From assembly GCA_022579005.1 (NCBI GenBank), contig MU401508.1, positions 62,001-126,000 of the forward strand: DNA of 64,000 bases. Reading direction: 5' to 3'. Below, piece after piece: positions 59,101 to 64,000 of this stretch; positions within the stretch are counted from its first letter, which is position 1; each line of letters opens with the position of its first letter. The notes below the pieces were generated by a model. The model saw nothing but the letters and a program-made list of their open reading frames with translations. It was not told the origin of the DNA and made no database searches. The position numbers and the translations under genes were made by a program. This stretch comes from Poronia punctata. Taxonomy: Eukaryota; Ascomycota; Sordariomycetes; Xylariales; Xylariaceae.

Positions 59101-61898
59101 GGGTCATGGTCTCGTTCAAATCAGGAATGAACTGAAGACCTCCGTTAAGATCGGCAAACACGGGCTCATTCTGGCAGATGTCGACAATGTCGGGAGACAT
59201 CAAGCCAAGCAGATTGAAGGCCATCTCTTGTTGAGAAAATGTGCGAACACCAAACTGCTCTACGCCTTCGGCAACAATGTTGTTTCCGGACATCAGACCG
59301 GTGCCACGAGTCCAGCCGATGACAGCACCACAGATGGTAAGATAGTTGGCCCAGTCCTCGGAATGCCAGCGGTTGAATAGTGTCTCGAGCCCAAGTTTCG
59401 ACTCGGAGTAAAGACCATCGCTACCGAAAGTACCATGGTTGGGTGAAAGGGGCAACACAACTTGGGCGGGACGAGTTTCGAATCCACGATCAGCCTTTTG
59501 CGTCTTGACACAGCCTAGCAACCGCAAAAGGTTGGTAAGCATGATGCGGTGAGCGAGCTCGGATTTGGAGTCGATTCCATCGATCTGACGTCCGTTCTCA
59601 GGGATGGCAGCAAAAGGAATGATGAAGTCAAGATCCCATCCAAGACCGTTCTTGGGATCGTATATGTACTCGACAAGGGCCTCAACATCTTGCTTGCTAC
59701 CTTGGTTGAAAGGCACCACAACCAGCTGGGAGCCGCGAGCACCGTATCTGGCGTACATGGACTGATAATATTCAGTCACCTGGCGCGAGAATCGACTGGT
59801 TGTGACAACCACCTTGGCACCGCCACTGATGAGCCCTTGTAGGACTTCAGCACCGATCGATCCAGCGCCGGCACCCGTCATCAGAGCGTACTTGCCCTCG
59901 TATGTGATGCCGGACTTGGCGGCTTCATCTAGGCAATCCAGATAGACACCGGTAAGTTTCTTGCTATAGTCCCAGCCATGCAGCGTGTGTCTCTTGAGAT
60001 GCAGGAAAGGTATCGTCTCCACCTTGCCCTTTGCCTGTCCGTTTGCCTTGAAACCCGGCTTCTTGACCAGACCGTTTGCCTTTCCATTCTCCTTAGGCAG
60101 GATTTGGCTTTCGTTCATGGCCAAGGATCGCAGAACGTTTCCGTAGAGATTCTTGAATTCCAGCTTCGCAGTCTTGGACATCTTATGTTGCTCTTTGATA
60201 AGCTTCACCAGACGACCAAGATCACTCTGGACCTTTGTCCGGTTGCCGTACTCAGAAATCTTACCGCCTTCAGCCATCTGCTGAACGTAATGTTCCAGCT
60301 TTCGGCAGCTTTGCCGGGGGACTTCTTCGTAACTCAGGTTACCACGGGCATCAACTGTAGTGTGAGGCCCGGTTGGGACAGCTACGTCCTTGTAAACAGG
60401 GGCTACATTGAGGACTTCCTTGCAGTTTTCGATCAGCTGTTCACCGAGTTCCTTTGCTAGGCCATATGTTTCGCCGCGCTCCGTTGGGCAGTTGTCGATG
60501 TGATACTGCATGAATTCGAGTAGGAGTGGGTTCGACTTGGTCATGATTCGAATACACTGACTGACGATTTCGCGATCCACAACCTTGAGGCGGCCGAAGA
60601 TCACGTCATAATACATGGTAAGGGCATCTTGACGCGCCCAGTTCCATGACGAATCGTAGGTACGAGCTTTGAGAGGACTGAAGACAGGTTCAATACCTGC
60701 AGCGTAGAAGTCACCGTGCTCGGCATTCCAAAGGTCCAACTGAGCTTGGAGAACCTTTTGTGATTCGGAATTGGACTGCGCTGCCTTCTCGCCAGCCCGA
60801 AGGTCCATCTTCAGGTAACGGGCGAGAAGCTCCAGTTGCTGTTTGAAAAGTGCTCGTTGATCTTTCGTCAAAGCATCAATAGCAGCAGGATCCATCATCA
60901 TGCCGCCACTACCACCAGCAGCAGGCCCAGCGGCTGCCGCTGTGGATAGGCTGATGCCTGTGTTGGCGGCGTATTTTTGCACCACATCGTCGAAATACCC
61001 TTTAGCTTCCGCCTCAGATGGTAAACGCGCCGGCGGCTCCATAGTTATAGCCAACACCAACACACCATCTTGTCGGCCGGAAGCCAAGCCCCACCGGCTT
61101 TCCAAATATTTGCGAACAAGTGTGATGTTGAAGCCACCAGGCATCTTTGACGATACCAATCTGGCAATAAGGGACTGAGAATATTTCCCCAGTTGGCCGT
61201 TGAATGTCGCTTGCATGAGAGCCGAAAGCTCATCAAGTGGGATATCTTCCGGCTTCTCTGGGGTCGAGCCGAATTCTTTGCCCAGGTCACCAAGTATCTC
61301 ATTTTGAAGCGTTGACTTGCCTGTGCTCTAGCGTTAGTAACAACTCGGGTCCGAACATTTCTCGGCTGTGCTTACCTCCAACCAAGTCTTTAATTGCCTT
61401 GCCGAGTGGAACATCAAGGAACGGCTTTTTTAGCTTCTGAGCAATAAGGGCTCTAACAATCTCGAGTGCTGTCACCGGCGCATCTTCAACAGCAGCTGCG
61501 GGGCCGGCGCCGGGAGCTGGAGCGGCTGCTACAGGAGCAGCAGCAGGTGCTGGCGCAGCGGACTGGCTTGACGAGCTGTCTCCGGCACTTGGTGTGGGCT
61601 CCGGTTCCTCCTCTATGGGATCTACGTCATAGTAAATCTCTTTGGCGTCCTTATTGTAGCACAGAATTTGTCGCTGTACTGATTTGGCAGCATCGAAGGC
61701 TTCGTATTTTGAAGCCAACGTTCGCTTGGCCATTACGCCTAATGTGTCTGCTGGACCAACTTCGACGATCCGCTCCGCCGTCTTCTCCGCTAGAAACACA
61801 TCCTGTGTCTCGATCCATCTTACTGGAGAGGCGAACTGGTACGCCAACAGTTCGACCAGCAGGGTATGGGCCAACTCTTGCTCAACTTCGGGACGCAT
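56193..61898 (-). CDS. FAS2: Fatty acid synthase subunit alpha
   Basis: Three exons, 61898-61376, 61320-56363 and 56303-56193, with introns of 55 and 59 nt, give 1863 residues. The start is [12 protein letters not shown] at 61898. The N-terminal partial MPT region is followed by a Pro/Ala linker and an acyl carrier protein domain with the phosphopantetheine serine in GGKS (Ser177). Next are ketoreductase (GAGAGSIG, from Gly657), ketosynthase with the Cys1278 nucleophile in GACATAV, His1517 and His1558, and a C-terminal phosphopantetheinyl transferase domain (GVDVEDI, Asp1749 and Glu1751). This is the normal order for the ascomycete alpha subunit. It works with beta (FAS1) in the alpha6beta6 complex making C16/C18 acyl-CoA. 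The gene normally lies next to FAS1 in many fungi, but FAS1 is not in the 2.1 kb to the window end. Confidence 0.97.
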
Positions 61899-64000
61899 AT
61901 TGACTATAATGCCGCAACGGCCAAGTAACAAAGGGATAAAACGACGGCGTGTAAGTGGGCACTCAGGGAGCGGTTGACGGCCCGGGTCGATAACTCTATC
62001 GTCTTTACTAGACAACCGTAAATAGGAGGCTACGGGATGTCTCGGTGGTATGGGTCGTTGTTTTGACAGATGAAGGTGTCGTGATTATGAGGCGGTAGTG
62101 TCGGACGCAAGATTAAAGCCTCTGGCGCTCGTTTTTGCACCTTCAGGCAAATTAGGTGGTAAAAGGGGGAAGGAACAAACGAGGACGTAATGATCTAATG
62201 ATGGTTAGATCTCAAGACCCTTCGATTTCGACTATTAGCAGTATGAAGAACCTCCGAAGGATGTTGGAGATGTAGGGCAATGTCACGCCTTTGGAGATAA
62301 GAGGATGGGTACTGGTCGACGGGCGTGTCGATGTTTGGATGGCGAGATAACCGTCGGGTGCCGTGCCTCGATGGGTAAAACCTGAATATACCTAGTCTCG
62401 ATAGCCCCCTGCAATTGGAGCCCACAAATCGAGTCCAATGTTTTTCAAATTTCGAGCTAGAAAGGGTATTCAGGCAAGGTCCATGTACCTACAAAGCACG
62501 TATCTATCGGAGTGTTGGAAACGTCCCAAATGTTGAACCGAATCATGAAAAATTATTGAATCTTACTAGGCCTACTTTTTCTACAAGGTACTGTAAATCG
62601 CCTAATGGATGCTGTGGGCCGCTTAGGGCCCCTGCCTGTCCGGGGGTAAGGACGTGCAGTGTGACAGGGACGTGGTCAGTTTAATTGGGCTAAGGGTTCG
62701 ACATGATCCTGTTGCAACCTCCAAGTGCCTAAGTACTGTACATGATATGTACGTGTATGAATATTATTATTCGGTAGCATTATAATCTGACTTGGCGGCG
62801 TGGTTAAGTCCCCCCACCTTGGGATGGTCTCAGTTTCTCATTTGTCCCTGTGTGGTTCAGGTTCCCATCCCCTTTCTCAACGATCTTCTGTTTTATTCGT
62901 CTAGCTTATTCAGGTATGGGGCAATGGGTAAGCTGGGTATCCTCAGGTCACCAAGCCCCACAGGGATGCATCTGTGATCTCCCACCATCGTTTTACTAAA
63001 TCCCCATCCACAGATGTCAACAAATTCGACCAGGCACCATGTCTCACGCCACTAACGTCGTCATCTTTCTTCGCCTGATCAGTGCGGTAGGGGTAAGGGG
63101 TTCGTTGATTTTGGTCCCTTCAAACGTCGAGAAGCTACCTTAACCTTTCACGAACTTGAAACCGTAGTTGCCATCGCTGGGACTTCGCATGTGCGACATA
63201 CTCCCCTCCAGGTTATTTGTATCTTGTAGGTACTTTAGATACCTCTGCCTGTCAACCCCTAGATGCCCCAATGCCCCATGGGCCCATACGTACTATGGAT
63301 AGTATACGGGCATCTTGGCAGCCGCTGTCCCGTGGTTCCAGTAGAACGGACTCAATGCAAGAACTAAAATGGGCTTATAATCAGCCCCAGCACTACAACC
63401 CACAATGAGACGTAGCAGCGTAAGTACTGATACAATGGCCACAAAAAATTCCCACCATCGGACTTACAAGTCGTCAATAACTCAGATACACAGGCAGAAC
63501 AGGCTACATCCTGACAATACCCTAGGTAATTATAAGGTTTATCTACGGATACCTACTACGAGTACATATACTAGACTAACCTTAGCCTAGGTAAACAAAG
63601 GATAGTCCCAGAAATACCGACTCGTGTACTACCGAAAAATTGCGTCCACACCTCATTAGGCACTGCTAGGTACTTGAACCTGCCGTGGTGATGACGATTC
63701 GCATAGCTCTCGTCTATTCATAGGCTTCAAGTCTTGTAACATGGGGAATAGAGCGTCGTTATTGGTTGCTTACTAGCAAGACCAAATTCTCGTCTCATAT
63801 CAGAAAAGTTGTACTCATGCTATCTAACCAAACCTCAGCTTTGCCCTAGAAACTCAAAACAGAAAGGGGTCCTTAATTGCCACCCGGACACTCCATTCCT
63901 CTCACGGGTATCTTCGGAGACTATCTAATAAGCTAATCAGGGCGACGAGGTAATTTGGTAGCTCGATCTGGTTTCTTTCCCTGGTAACTCGATAATATCT
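61899..64000. other. FAS2 upstream region
   Basis: The FAS2 promoter and leader occupy the left part. I find no gene in the remaining ~2 kb; only short frames without domains. Several TAGGTA/TACCTA words occur near 63235-63600. FAS1, often adjacent, may begin beyond 64000. Confidence 0.5.

Overview
This window is nuclear DNA of a filamentous ascomycete (Pezizomycotina; Sordariomycetes is my best guess, from overall resemblance only). The genes carry short GT..AG introns (mostly 47-110 nt), and recognisable fungal proteins include a Cdc3/AspB-type septin, Ku70, the alpha subunit of fungal type I fatty acid synthase, a mitochondrial ferrochelatase, a Zn(2)Cys(6) regulator and three MFS transporters. 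I rebuilt gene models by matching open frames across splice sites. In every multi-exon gene listed, the codon phases agree across all proposed junctions.

Layout. 1-5.3 kb: no gene seen. 5.3-7.1 kb: divergent protein kinase (+). 7.1-10.2 kb: intergenic with short tandem repeats. 10.2-11.7 kb: SWIM zinc-finger protein (+). 12.6-14.9 kb: DHA1-type MFS transporter (-) whose third intron contains a complete, itself intron-containing tRNA-Leu(CAG) gene on the same strand. 15.1-15.3 kb: homopolymer runs around an assembly gap. 16.9-18.5 kb: mitochondrial ribosomal protein uS4m/Nam9 (+). 20.5-22.6 kb: septin (-). 22.6-27.7 kb: gene-poor. 27.7-28.5 kb: secreted HD-domain protein (-). 31.1-33.0 kb: PPR protein (-). 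34.0-34.6 kb: LSM4 (-). 35.7-37.5 kb: single-pass membrane protein (+). 38.6-39.7 kb: low-complexity protein with a PPxY motif (+). 40.4-43.9 kb: Zn(2)Cys(6) protein (-). 44.8-46.9 kb: Ku70 (-), divergent from ferrochelatase (47.6-49.0 kb, +). 50.3-52.4 kb (+) and 52.9-54.5 kb (-): two convergent MFS transporters. 56.2-61.9 kb: FAS2 (-). 61.9-64.0 kb: no gene seen.

Most genes are housekeeping and unrelated in function: RNA processing (LSM4), mitochondrial translation (uS4m) and possibly RNA handling (PPR), heme synthesis, end-joining repair, septin cytoskeleton and fatty acid synthesis. I see no biosynthetic cluster, CRISPR array, virus or intact transposon.

The most unusual structure is the tRNA-in-intron nest. 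It is followed by two genes (LSM4 and the septin) whose first coding exon is only 3-4 nt of start codon, two long hairpins in non-coding DNA, and a genome-style excess of TAGGTA/TACCTA words in the spacers. None of the calls was checked by alignment or expression data.
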